Shown piece by piece: positions 22,417 through 33,122 of a stretch of 64,000 nucleotides of DNA. Position numbers and translations under genes: made by a program. Under the pieces are notes generated by a model. It did not search any database and had not been told where the DNA came from. It was given only the letters and a program-made list of their open reading frames with translations. The stretch covers positions 2,869,501 through 2,933,500 of the forward strand of contig OX327693.1 in NCBI GenBank assembly GCA_946807835.1, read 5' to 3'. How positions within the stretch are numbered: position 1 is the stretch's first letter; the number at the start of each line of letters is the position of its first letter. This DNA comes from Ailanthus altissimus. Taxonomy: Eukaryota > Streptophyta > Magnoliopsida > Sapindales > Simaroubaceae.

Positions 22417-23859
22417 TCAGCAATAATAATAAAGCAAAAAACACCATTATCATATTTTTTTTTAATTATATATATAGCACTTTCTCATCAGTGGTATTTA
22501 AAATTACTCACAGACACAATTGATAATATATGATTTTTTTTAAAAAAAAACATTAAGCAAGAGAAGTGGAATCTATCAAAAAATTTAACGAAGCGAGGAA
22601 GAGATGGGTCGCTGGTATAATTGAAAATATATAGTATATTTTTCCTTCTAAAAATCTCCAAGAGAAGGAATGGATTATTTTCTTAAAAAAATAACATAGG
22701 CAGAGAAGGTGGCATATATGAAAAAAATTTAAAGAAGATAATAATAATATTCTAAAAGATACATTGTGTGCTATGGGCTCTATTATTAAGAATAACAAGT
22801 TTGTTACCTTGCAAATCGGATATTTCATCATATTATCATTATCAAAAGTTCGAGGCACAAAATTTTGGACACAAGCAATATAGGACCTAGTTAAACTATG
22901 AAAGAGAGGGAGGGATGCTTTTTCTTATGTTCATTAGTTTGACTTTGCAATAAAAGTAAATAACATTGATTAGGAAATTTATAATATTCATTAACAATTA
23001 AATCAGTAAAACTGGGCATTTTACTTTTAAAAATTGCTTTGTATTTGATTGCGGCATAAACCTATGTATGAGCATTAGAATTTAAGTTTATAAATATATA
23101 GTATTCACTTCTAAGACATTGTAAATCTTATCTCTTTGTTTCTAGTTTTCGTTTCCTTTAATCCCGAAAAACAATCACAAAAGATATTCACTCAATTGAA
23201 CAATATGCAATTTAATATTTATGTGCGTTTGTTTAAAAGCTCATATATGCTCCACCGTTAACAACTCTAAATGAATTGTTTTTAATTTCAGTCTTTGGTG
23301 CAACATGTGCTATTGCTTTTACTACTATCAAAATTTTCTTTGCTTTTATTCTTAATTGATCATATCAAATTTCTACTTCTTTTACAAAAAGAAAAAGTAC
23401 ATTTGAACCCCATCTCTTCATCATCGCGTTCCTTCACATGCAGTATTGCATGTGTTTTCTTCGTGCTTCACTTGACTTCAACTTACTGTGGAACAAATTT
23501 TTGTACGTTAAAAATTATTTTGTTACTCCAAATACATATTTTAAGTAGATTTAGTCACAAATTTAGGATTCCCTTAATTAGTAAGATCACAATAATAATA
23601 CTCGAAATTTGGCATTGATATTACATTAGAGATAAACTCTTGCAAGCAATATTTGAAAGCTTAAAAATATCTTTAAGAATTCTTTTCCATATTTTTTAAA
23701 GAGTGTTTGCATGGGTTCAGGAAAAGGTTTTGGTTGTAGAAAATGAATTTACTAGTCGAGGTTGGTGTGGATATGGGTTCTTTCTTCCTTCATGGAATAT
23801 ATGTTCGAGTATGCATCAATGTGAAAATATTATATTCTTTGTGGGTATGTGATTCCCTG

Positions 23860-24010
23860 GATCTACTTCTCTTGCATGGAGTATGTGTTATTCACTTATT
23901 TAATGTTCTTCTTTTATAGGGTCTACTTTTCTAGTATGGAATATGAGTTCTCCTTCCTTTATTATTTTTCTTTTATCATAGGATCTACTTTTCCATTATG
24001 GGGTATGCAT
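23860..24010 (+). repeat. Minisatellite, segment E of M3
   Basis: About two and a half units of roughly 61 bp starting GGATCTACTT or GGTCTACTTTTC and ending TTTTATAGG or TTTATCATA. It lies 440 bp upstream of the acid phosphatase start. Confidence 0.65.
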
Positions 24011-24396
24011 CAATATAAAAATGTAATGTCTTGCCGGATTATCCTATTGTTGTACCTCTTTAATGCGGGCTATGGGTTCATCCCACCTTTCTAGTGTATG
24101 TATTTAGGTATCCGTTAGTTTAGAAATGTAACATCTTAATCTAATAATTCTCTAATTATAGTATAACATTTATAAAATCTATTTTACAAAAGTAAAACCC
24201 TATCCACTGAAATGTTATGCATGCTCATTACGAGTTCATTGCATATTATGTATGCTCCACATGAAAAATTGTCAATAAAACAAGGAAAGGAAAAAGAAAA
24301 CGTTAACCTCAAGAATAAGTGCCTGATCTGCAAATTAAAGTTAGATCAGCCAAAGTAATTTGGTCGAAGTCCGAGGTCATTTTACAAAAGGCAGCC

Positions 24397-24404
24397 TTTA
24401 TAAA
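24397..24404 (+). promoter_or_regulatory. Putative TATA box of the acid phosphatase gene
   Basis: TTTATAAA at about 24397-24404, some 50 bp before the ATG at 24454. It supports the ATG at 24454 over the in-frame upstream ATG at 24319, which would lie on the other side of this box. Confidence 0.5.
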
Positions 24405-24453
24405 GCAGGAAAATTGGCCATCTAAAATATCAAATCTTTCTGCCACAAACAAC

Positions 24454-25524
24454 ATGACTGGCGTGGGAGTGTTTTCATTCTTTGTTTCTCTAGCAAATAT
24501 TTTAACAATATTATCACCGGTCTCAGCCGTGCTTAACACCAATCTTATTCGGCAACCCGTTGATCGCAATGAAGCTCACCTTTGCTTCTCATGCCTGAGT
24601 TGGCGACTTGGAGTGGAAACACATAACATTAGAGATTGGAAACTTGTTCCAAGACACTGTGAAGGATACGTGGAGCATTACATGCTAGGCCTGCAGTACT
24701 CGGAAGACTCTAAAGCCGTTACCGATGCAGCTTTCCGATATGCTAATAGCCTGAATCTGACCGGTGACGGCAAAGACATTTGGATTTTTGACATTGATGA
24801 GACCTCGCTTTCTAATTTACCATTTTATGCTCAGTATGGATTCGGGTACGCTATTTAAGAAGTTCTTCTAGCGTGTTATAATATTTATCAAGTAATCCAG
24901 TAAGTTATAGACAAATTGAGGTTTAACATTATTTGTGGTCGAAAATTTCAGGGCTGACCCAGTTAATTACACGGCCGCTGAAGTGTGGCTACGCAAAGGG
25001 GAAGCGCCAGTATTGCCCGAGAGTCTTGTGCTGTACACAAGATTATTGAGTCTTGGGATTAAGGTTGTTTTCTTGACGGGAAGACCCGAAGACCTGAGAA
25101 GTTCCACAAGAGGTAATCTGAAGAAAGCTGGATACCACACTTGGGAGAAGCTTATCCTCAGGTAATATATATTCGTTAGCAAGCATGCTCTTCTTAAATA
25201 AATGAGCTGGGGTTTACGTTTGCAATTCCTATTCCTGTGCATAATTTATGTTATCACAACACAACAGTTACAAGACCTCAAAATTTCAAACATTTTAAAG
25301 CAGTTAATAGTTTTTATTACCATTATTATCATTGGTTTTGACACAGGGATGCAACTCAGTTGAACAATACACAAGTTAAGTACAAATCAGTTGAGAGGGA
25401 AAAGCTTGTGAAGAGTGGATATAGAATCGTTGGAAATATTGGTGATCAATGGAGTGATCTGCTTGGGCATTTTCCTGGCAAGCGCACTTTCAAGCAGCCT
25501 AATCCCATGTACTACGTTAAATAG
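24454..25524 (+). CDS. HAD-superfamily (class IIIB, VSP-like) acid phosphatase, copy 1
   Basis: Three exons, 24454-24845, 24952-25161 and 25347-25524 (GT-AG introns of 106 and 185 bp), encode 259 residues, the normal size for plant HAD acid phosphatases related to vegetative storage proteins (family PF03767). Residues 1-25 form a hydrophobic signal peptide ending VSA, so the protein should be secreted or vacuolar. The four HAD motifs are intact: DIDET (Asp113 and Asp115), FLTGRP (Thr173), YKS (Lys214) and GDQWSD (Asp234, Asp238). NYT at 136-138 is a possible glycosylation site. Expected activity is phosphate monoester hydrolysis at acid pH. The start is the first ATG after a TATA box and gives the signal peptide. 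I saw no difference from the copy at 47886. It looks functional; substrate and expression are unknown. Confidence 0.93.
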
Positions 25525-25591
25525 TAAAATGTTTAGTTCCGATGATTGTAGCACTAAAGTGCAAGTGCCTCCAAGTGCACCAATATTTTAG

Positions 25592-25597
25592 AATAAA
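25592..25597 (+). terminator. Polyadenylation signal AATAAA
   Basis: AATAAA 67 bp after the acid phosphatase stop codon, followed by T-rich sequence (TTTTTATGTAATGG), a plausible 3' end. Confidence 0.5.
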
Positions 25598-26862
25598 TTT
25601 TTATGTAATGGCCTCTGGCTTATATATTGGACTTTGATTTAATATCGTTTTCGTTATTAAATTTCTATTTAATGGTCTCCAAAGTGCAAGTTTGTTCATT
25701 TAAATCACGTTTTCGTCTCAAACAATCGAAATACTTGATGCTTTGAGATGCATACTAACCCTTGGGCATAACATGGGTTTATATAGCCTTTAAACATCTT
25801 TAGAAATTCTATATTAATTTGGAATAAAATTTCACTCATGGAATCAAAACCAGCTTGAAAATGTCAAAACAACATCTTGGTGTTGCGGCTCCAAGGCTTT
25901 TCAAACAACTTTCTCGTACTTCTGAGCTTCTCCTTACTTTCGACTCTTCATTTTGCTTTAAGTCTTGTCCATCAAGTGTACTATTGATCTCATCATTACT
26001 ATCAAAACTGCCTTCACCACTACAACATGTTCTGACTCTTTGTTTCGCTTCAAGTATTGTCTGTTCAATGCATTCATTACCTCATCGCTACTACAAAAAT
26101 GGTTTTTATTGGCGCTATTTTAAAATGTTTAAGTTGCTCAAGTCAGAAATTAAAGTCTTTTCTTAAATTGACTCTTTCAAGGATGACTTAGATAGTTGTA
26201 AACAACAAAATCTGCAGACTACGAAGATTGAAAAAGTTACAATTTGTTAGGAAATTAGTTGTTCCATCCAAAACTCTACCTATTTGCATGAACTGCAAGA
26301 TATTTGCAACAAGAGGAAAATAACATGGTTTCTAACTTGCCACCTGTCAATGGCATGGAATGGACTTAAATGTAGCAACCCACCAAGTGAACTGTTCTGG
26401 GAATAATCAATCGAAGTTGCTACAAGGGGCATTATCGCCAGTGCCTGCAAACCCATATTTGGATATATTGGAAGACCAACATTGATATATCTTACTATCT
26501 ACAGAAAGAGAAAATTGCATTACCTTATCAGTTGCAAAAAAAATTGGGGATAAAAATAGAATTATAGCTTTCAGACCCCTTATTACAATTTACCAACAGG
26601 AAAATTAATAGATCAAGAATAAACCGTAAAATCAAAGAAAAAAAAACTATCAACCCTGTTATTAACATGGGATAACCAACAAAATATCAATAGAAAGAAA
26701 ACCCTAAAGCTATATCCACTCTTTTACACAAATTATAAAGAACAAAACTTTTAAGAATACATTATTCTAGACCAGTGCAAACGAAACTTTCTTGATCTAA
26801 ATCGTAACCAAGCAATAGATTATTACAATAAGAGAGAGAGAGAGTATAAGAAAACAGAAACC
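25598..26862. other. Acid phosphatase 3' flank, no clear gene
   Basis: 25942-26100 holds an imperfect 92-bp direct repeat (GACTCTTCATTTTGCTTTAAG at 25942, GACTCTTTGTTTCGCTTCAAG at 26034). The 103-codon frame at 25855-26166 spans this repeat, is Ser/Leu rich and has a replacement (Ser to Leu) in copy 2; I judge it a chance frame. A GAGAGAGAGAGAG run lies near 26832. Confidence 0.5.
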
Positions 26863-26954
26863 TTAAATAGCGTCCTTCTCGACCTTGACGTGCATCTCAC
26901 GAAGAGCCACCACTTCCTCCATTTCCTTCCATCGCTTCTTCATATAATCTAGCT
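26863..26954 (-). pseudogene. Remnant resembling nuclear poly(A)-binding protein (PABN) exon
   Basis: Minus strand, after a CTGCAAG acceptor-like site, reads LDYMKKRWKEMEEVVALREM then HVKVEKDAI and a stop at 26863-26865. In plant PABN proteins the coiled-coil before the RNA-recognition motif reads much like ELxxMKKRLKEMEEEAxALREMQAKVEKEM, from family knowledge. The RNA-recognition motif is absent. Upstream (27060-27180, minus) an open stretch MYESKILDIEDDMETHNTNV is followed by AAACCCTAG; whether it belongs is unclear. Confidence 0.55.
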
Positions 26955-27366
26955 CTTGCAGACACACATTCAAACAAACATACACACAAAAGAGAGAGAT
27001 CCATCTAATAGCTAGGGTTTTAATCAATTAATTCGATTAATCGATTAACCAGTCAATTAATTTTTGGGGTAAATATCTTCATGGTGGCATCATCAGGGGG
27101 CGACATGTTGACATTGGTATTGTGAGTCTCCATGTCATCTTCAATGTCCAGGATTTTGCTTTCGTACATCTGTGTTCTTTTTTCTCCATTACAGCTCTCT
27201 CTCAATTATATGAAAGACAATGTGTCATTATGATGGTAAGATTAATAGATCAATAAAACATCAAAATAAGTCAAGGTAACTGGATTTCAGTTCATGTGCA
27301 TTGGCTCTAGAAATAACATATTATTTAATAGGGATAAGAAAAGCAGTATTCGTGTAAAATTCAAAC
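26955..27366. other. Flank of the PABN-like remnant
   Basis: No complete gene. Contains the minus-strand open stretch of 27060-27180 named in the preceding entry and an AT-rich tail that runs into retroelement sequence at 27367. Confidence 0.4.
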
Positions 27367-28784
27367 ATGTAAAAGTGGATTTATAGGAACTGGTCGCTTA
27401 AGATCCCATATAATTTTTGCAAAAGTCTTTCAACAATCATTGATTGCTGTACTAGTAGATATCCAAACAACAACTTCAGCTTTTCTCTGACAATAACGAT
27501 TTCAACTTGATTTTGTCAGTGATGATGTTATTATTATTTTTGTTTTCGCTATTATGGCCATTCTCGAGGGTGTTTGGGGAATTTGAGAGTTATAATCTAG
27601 GATTTTGGGTGAGTTTTGGTGTGAAAAATGGCCATTCTAAAGGGTGTCCAGGTTTATGATGGTAGAGATAGGGTTTGATTGTGGTTTATAGCTTATTTTA
27701 TTTTGTTTTTGTAGCGTTAGAACAACAAGTTAGCATTCAAGCAGAAGAAAATAAAGCTACAACGTTAAGAGATAGAAAAATCCAGCACCATCGCATAAAG
27801 ACTTAAACGTTGCAAAGCTGAATTTGCATTTATCATAGAAGTTTTCTACTCTCGTCTTTTTTTTTTTTTGCAATTGAGAACAATATCAAAGTTAAATTTG
27901 GGGTAGGAAAACATTTGTCCGTGTTTATTTACTACTTCATGAATTTTGCTTGTTGCTTTACATAAGTTATTTTTGTAGCTTATTAGTTTTGGTTACCGTG
28001 ATGATCATTAGTCCATGATAAGAAATAAAATATTGGTTGAATTTAATTTCTTCAAATTTTTAGAAAAGAATAGACGCTTAAAATAATTCTTATATCATGA
28101 ATCACGAACTGATTTCAATTTTATTTTTTATCACTTATTTGTTGAGCACATTAAAATACACATGTATTAGTCAATAAGTCTTGAAGATATATATCAATAT
28201 AAGTTTAAAGTACATTCTTAAAAAAGAAAAAGAAAAATATGTTTAATGCATAAATACCACCGGCTTATGAAAAAGAAGAAATTATTTGAAAACGAGTGAT
28301 TAAAAGAAAGAAAGAAATATATAAGTTCGGGGAAGAGATAAATCAAGGAGAAAAAGATCAAAAGGTTTCTTAGTAAAGTTTAAATAAAGGAGTAAAGTCT
28401 AAATGTTAATGGTGTGATTTGAGCTTCATATTTATCTTTATATCCCACTTTGACCAGAGCCTTTTGTTTTAAAATAAATAAATCCCTAGATACGTGTATT
28501 TCTACATTGATGAAGAGTAGTATGAAAAGCAAGCTTATGTAGTGTTATTATAAATTAAATTATGTTAAGATATCAATTTTCATATACTATCTTAAGTTAT
28601 TGAAAGATTGTTTAGTTATTTCAAAAAAGATTTGTATCATTTCAAAAACTTTTGAGACAAATATTTTAATCATCTAATCAACTTAGCTTGTTTTAGTTTT
28701 GATTTTTATTGTGTCAATAATAACTTGTAAGTGTTTGTATTTATTTTGATTGAGGACGAGCAAAGTCTTATGTTTAGGGGCATT
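27367..28784 (+). mobile_element. Gypsy 3' internal sequence
   Basis: 27367-27690 matches 1729-2110. 27710-27850 matches 63045-63180 (AACAAGTTAGCATT, GCAAAGCTGAATTT). 27960-28784 matches 4800-5547 and ends with AAAGTCTTATGTTTAGGGGC before the LTR. No pol frame was found. Confidence 0.6.
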
Positions 28785-30084
28785 TAATAGGGGTTAATTA
28801 AGTCTAATATATCTATCTTTCAAGCTTAATACTTGTTCATTGAAATTAAGATTATTTGAATTTTATATATTTTATTGTTATTTTTTAAGTTTGGAGTCAA
28901 TTTAAAAAATAGTAACAAAAATCCAAAGAAAATAAGGCAAAAACATCAAAATTACTAGAGTATCCTACTACAGTAATGAGCTACAATGATTACTATAGTA
29001 CCAATGTCGTAGCACCTAGAAACAAGTGCCGTGGCACTTAAGATATTGTGTACATTGCCTTAGTGCTCAAAATCTAGTACCACGGCGCTGCATGAACTAA
29101 CACATAAACAGCAACACATGAATAGTTTGTATGAATAGTAAAATTCTAATCCGACTTGTGTTTGATGTTTCAGTCTAATTTAAAGACATAAATCTATAAA
29201 TAGAAGATCAAAAAGATGTTTTTGAAGAATTGAGAAGAGAGAGAGGATGAGAGAAAAGGAAGAGAGAGAAAGAGTAATTTTTAAAGGATAAAAAAAACTT
29301 GAAGGTTGAAGACTATAGAAAAATTAGTTTTATCTCTTTAACTCTTTATCTTTCTAGTTTTCTATAATTTTCATGATATTATTCTTCATAACCTCTAGAA
29401 TTTTTTATTTCACTAAGACCTATATTTTTAGTTTAAGGTTACAACCTTGGACTCTATATGTGATTGAATTTAAATTCTTTTCTTATTTTTATGAACTCAA
29501 AAATAGAATTATTAAATTATTCTATGCTTAATGAATTTGACAAAGGAATTTAGGTGTTAGCAATGAATAAATTGATATATGATCATAGAGTAATAACTAT
29601 AAGTTTTATGTGGGATAAATGTATACCTATATGGTTTATATGGTTTTAATAGATTAGTTCATAATAAATCATATTCTCATTTGATTACCATAGACATATA
29701 AGTACATTTTAGGGTAAGATATAGTTACTTGACCATTAAAAAATGCTTGTAATGATATTAGGGATTTAGCCAACAATTCATAATAAGGGATTAACTTAAG
29801 AAAAGATTAATTGGTTCAAGAAACATATTGAATGATAATTGTGATCCTAGGTTTTATCTATTATTGATGATTATATATTCTCATCTTCAATCTTATCTTA
29901 ATTGCTAGTTTTCTTTTTATTAGATTAGATTACTAAATTTTGATTTTTATTCGTAAGTAAGAAGACATAATTTTATTACTTAGCATAATAATAACAATAA
30001 TTTCTTGCGAGAACAATACTCTACTTACTCTTTATTACTTGATATGATAGTGTGAACTTGCACTTAAAAAGAGATCGCACATCA
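28785..30084 (+). mobile_element. Ty3/gypsy LTR C
   Basis: Begins TAATAGGGGTTAATTA and ends CGCACATCA, 1300 bp. Same motif order as LTR B; GC-rich block at 28965-29095 (CCACGGCGCTGC). A decayed PBS follows (AATTTTTAATGCAGTTGTCAGGG). Confidence 0.78.
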
Positions 30085-31094
30085 AATTTTTAATGCAGTT
30101 GTCAGGGAATTAATTTTATTGTTCTTGTTAATATTAATACTAATTACCTTACCTTTGCTTCCGAATTTTTATTTTTTATTTTTTATTTTATTTTTGTTTT
30201 TGTACAGTTGCTTTTCAATTCCTTTTGCTTTTGTTTTTGTCCTTTTTCTTTTTTTCGCTTAGGTTATCTTTCAAATCTATATCATGGTCTATTTATTTCA
30301 AATTCAACAGTGGCAGCAAGCACCACCTTTCAAATCTATATCTAGGAAGGCTCAAATCAAGGTAATTTTGGAGCAACCACCACCATTAGTTTTGGTTAAG
30401 TTGATCGTTAATCTAGGATAAGAAATAGATTATTAGCTAATTTATTAAGTCTTTAGAAAATAATATATGCTTGAAATAATTCTTATATCATGAATCATGA
30501 ACTGATTTTAATCTTAATTTTGATCACTTATTTGTTAAGCACATTGAAATACGCATGTTTAGTTAAATCTTGTCAAATAAAGATACTTTTTGCTCAAGTA
30601 GTATGTCACAGTCTCGAAAACCAATACTTAAGAACTTACTTGATTACTACTTGAGGCAAAATTTTAGGAAACACATGAATAAGAAACTAGCATTAGGCCA
30701 TCTTTGGATTGATTGAGCATTTTCTAGCCTACTTTCGATGTATGTTTATCTCTAGTTATCTTATTTTGAGCAAAAATACACATTTTCTCTATTTAACTAC
30801 ATTATAAACCTTAAGTATTTAAGCTTATTTATCCTAAATGACCCGTAACACTATAAACCTTATGTTTACTTAGAAATATTCTTAAAAGAAAAAAAGTTGT
30901 GGTTGTATAACAAAATGGGACTGAAGTGGAAAGAAATATGTCTTAAAGGTGCATATGAATCTAACTTTGGGGGTATATTCTAAAAAAATAGGAAAAAATT
31001 TTTTAATGCATACACACCCTGAGCTTAAGTAATGGAAGAAATTCTTCGAAAAAGAGGGACTGAAAAAAAGATGGGAATATCATAAGTTTGAAGA
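30085..31094 (+). pseudogene. Gypsy internal sequence with gag almost fully deleted
   Basis: After the leader, a gag start ATGGTCTATTTATTTCAAATTC (30283) is joined after about 60 bases to GGAAGGCTCAAATCAAG, which matches 62798 in the fuller copy, so nearly all gag is deleted. 30430-31090 then repeats 28060-28300 and 4620-5050 (GAGCATTTTCTAG and others). Confidence 0.6.
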
Positions 31095-31677
31095 ATGAGA
31101 TAAATCAAAAAATAAATAATAAAATCTACGATTTTGCATGGATTCATAAAAATTATTTGCATATAGAAAATGAATGTATAAGTTATGGTAAAAGTGAAGG
31201 GAAAAGGTTTAAGACTTAACTAATTATCGAGACACAGAATGCTAATATCTTAAGCTTTATCTACCATTATATAAAATGTGCTAATCTTTATTAGAATGAG
31301 TATGTGTGCAAATAAATAAGAGAAAGAGAAAAAAAAAAGTGATCAATCTTTTAAATCATATGTTTGCTATATTGAGTTTTGACCAACTATGATAATAGAG
31401 AATCTATTTTACCATCTGGTGATGGTACTCATCGAGGAGGGTGGCTGTAGGCATAGAATTGAATTTTAGAGCTATATAGATCCATCATTACCTATATGAG
31501 AGAATGACTATATAATTTAGGATAGTGCTCTCTAACATGTTTTACTATGCTTTAAGCTAGATTTCTTACTCTTTGTATATATTTGATTTTGTATTTTGCT
31601 AGTTGATAATTTATATCTTACAAATATTTAACAATATATATTCTTATATATTGTTGAATTCGAGTCTTCGACTTACC

Positions 31678-31809
31678 ATGGAAAATTGTATTTCATCATC
31701 GTGTTCCTTAGCATGTATTATTGTATTTGTTGTCTATCTCTTAGCCTTATTGCTTCACTTGAATTCAAGTTTTCGACTTACCATGGAAAATTGTTGCTGT
31801 ATACGTTAG
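31678..31809 (+). CDS. Hypothetical short hydrophobic ORF, 43 aa (M4)
   Basis: ATG in an ACCATGG context starts MENCISSSCSLACIIVFVV then YLLAL. A two-base loss relative to M1 and M3 (CTTATTGCTTC for CTTATGTGCTTC) shifts the frame and replaces CASLEFES by LLHLNSS. Likely a decayed member of the same unknown family as 9578 and 16429. Confidence 0.25.
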   Translation: MENCISSSCSLACIIVFVVYLLALLLHLNSSFRLTMENCCCIR

Positions 31810-32706
31810 TACTTTGTTATTTCACACTAAAACTTTAAACTTACTTAAGAAAATGACGAGTATTACAAATTTAAGGTTTCCTGCTATATTATTAAAAAAA
31901 CAAATTCAAATCACATGAAAAATATTCTAGTTAGTAAAAGGAAATCTATCCTGTCAGCTTTGATCTCTCCTAATAGTGAAGTTAGCATCAGACTTAAATA
32001 AATGAATGAATTTGATTATCACTTATAGGTAGTAATTTTTAAGTAAATTTTACAGAGAAATAGATGCTTCTTAAAATGATGTGGAAAAATATTTAATAAG
32101 AAAGCTTCTAGGAAAATAACAGGTAAAATTTATGTGTAACAAAAGCAATAATAATAATAAAGGCAAAAACACTATTATCATCTTATTGTTTTTTTAATTT
32201 ATATATAGCACTTTCTCATTGGTGGTTTTTAAAATTACTTATTACTTTCTTTTGGGGGTGCAATTAGTAATATATGATATCATTCTTAAAAACTTAAGTA
32301 GAGAGAAGTGGAATGTATCATAAAATTAAACGAAGAGAGGGAAAGATGGGTAGCTAGCTGGTTTAATTGGAAGTATATAGTAAATTTTCCCTTCTAAATA
32401 TATAGTAAATGCTTTTCAGAAAATAAATAATAAAATCTATGATTATACATGGGTTCATAAAAATTATTTATTTATAGAAAATGAATTAAGAAGTTGAGGT
32501 GAAAATGAAGAGAAACGGTTTAAGACTTAACTAATTAGTGAGACAAATAATGATAATACCTTAAGTCTTATCTACTACTATATAAAGGGTGCTAATCCTT
32601 TATTAGAATGAGCATGTGTGAAAATAAGTAAGACAAAAGAAAACAGAGAAGTGATCAATCTTTTAAATCTTATGTTCTATATTTAGAGTTTTGACCAACT
32701 ACAACA

Positions 32707-32769
32707 ATGGAGAATTTATATTATGTACTCATTGAGGAGAGTGGCTATGAACAAAGGATTGAATCTTGA
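32707..32769 (+). CDS. Short ORF of unknown family, 20 aa
   Basis: MENLYYVLIEESGYEQRIES in ACAACAATGG context, 128 bp below a TATA box (CTATATAAAGGG near 32578). Same family as 10626-10700, shorter by four codons without loss of frame. Confidence 0.3.
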   Translation: MENLYYVLIEESGYEQRIES

Positions 32770-33122
32770 AGCCATACAGATTTGTCACTATTTGTATGAG
32801 AGAAACACTATAAGCTTTAGGACAGAGTACTATTTAAGATGCTTTTTTTATGCTTAAGGTCAAATTTCTTACTCTCTTTATATATTTGTTTTGTATTTAA
32901 TTTGTTCATAATTTCTATCTTACAAATATTTAACAATATATATCCCAATATATAGTTGAATAATATTTAAAATAAATATACCCAACAATATTTATATATA
33001 TATATATATTGGGATTTAATTTAATATTTAACAATATGAATGACCATTAGAATTTTGGTTTATAAATATATAATATTAAATTCTAAGACATTGTAAATCC
33101 TATCTCTTTGTTTCTAATTTTC

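Larger units (their letters stand above)
20391..24170 (+). repeat. Local module M3
   Basis: Segment A (20391-20880, with ATA instead of the ATG of the MENLYY frame near 20698), B, C (21120-21620), an inserted LTR-like block (about 21640-22416), the rest of C (22417-22900), D after TTTTTAATTTCAG (about 23292-23560) and E with a minisatellite (23860-24010). Most complete version of the module, ending about 280 bp before the acid phosphatase ATG. Confidence 0.65.
9691..33122 (+). repeat. 23.4-kb tandem duplication, copy 1
   Basis: 23,432 bp that recur directly downstream in the same orientation. Left edge: sequence from ATTATAGCTATATATG at 9691 is matched from 33123. Right edge: 33122/33123. 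Contents: modules M1-M4, a copia gag pseudogene, an unrecognised low-repeat interval, a MITE-like element, the acid phosphatase gene, a PABN-like remnant and a gypsy LTR with flanks. The copies differ by scattered substitutions, homopolymer changes and one 34-bp deletion. It may be a true recent duplication or an assembly duplication; the sequence alone cannot decide. Confidence 0.95.
31095..33122 (+). repeat. Local module M4, cut by the duplication junction
   Basis: Order A (31110-31560), B, C (31660-32440), A (32440-32880), B (32880-33110), then the junction where segment D would begin. The uninterrupted version is at 54527-57440. It aligns with M1 in the same order. Confidence 0.7.

Noticed and set aside
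24319..24453. Upstream in-frame ATG of the acid phosphatase
   Set aside because: It would add 45 residues before the signal peptide and lies upstream of the TATA box; the ATG at 24454 gives a proper secretory leader.
24309..24569. Minus-strand frame opposite acid phosphatase exon 1
   Set aside because: Shadow of the conserved coding exon on the other strand; likewise 24967-25242.
25855..26166. 103-codon plus-strand frame after the acid phosphatase gene
   Set aside because: It crosses an imperfect 92-bp repeat, is Ser/Leu rich, resembles no known protein and has a replacement change between otherwise nearly identical copies.
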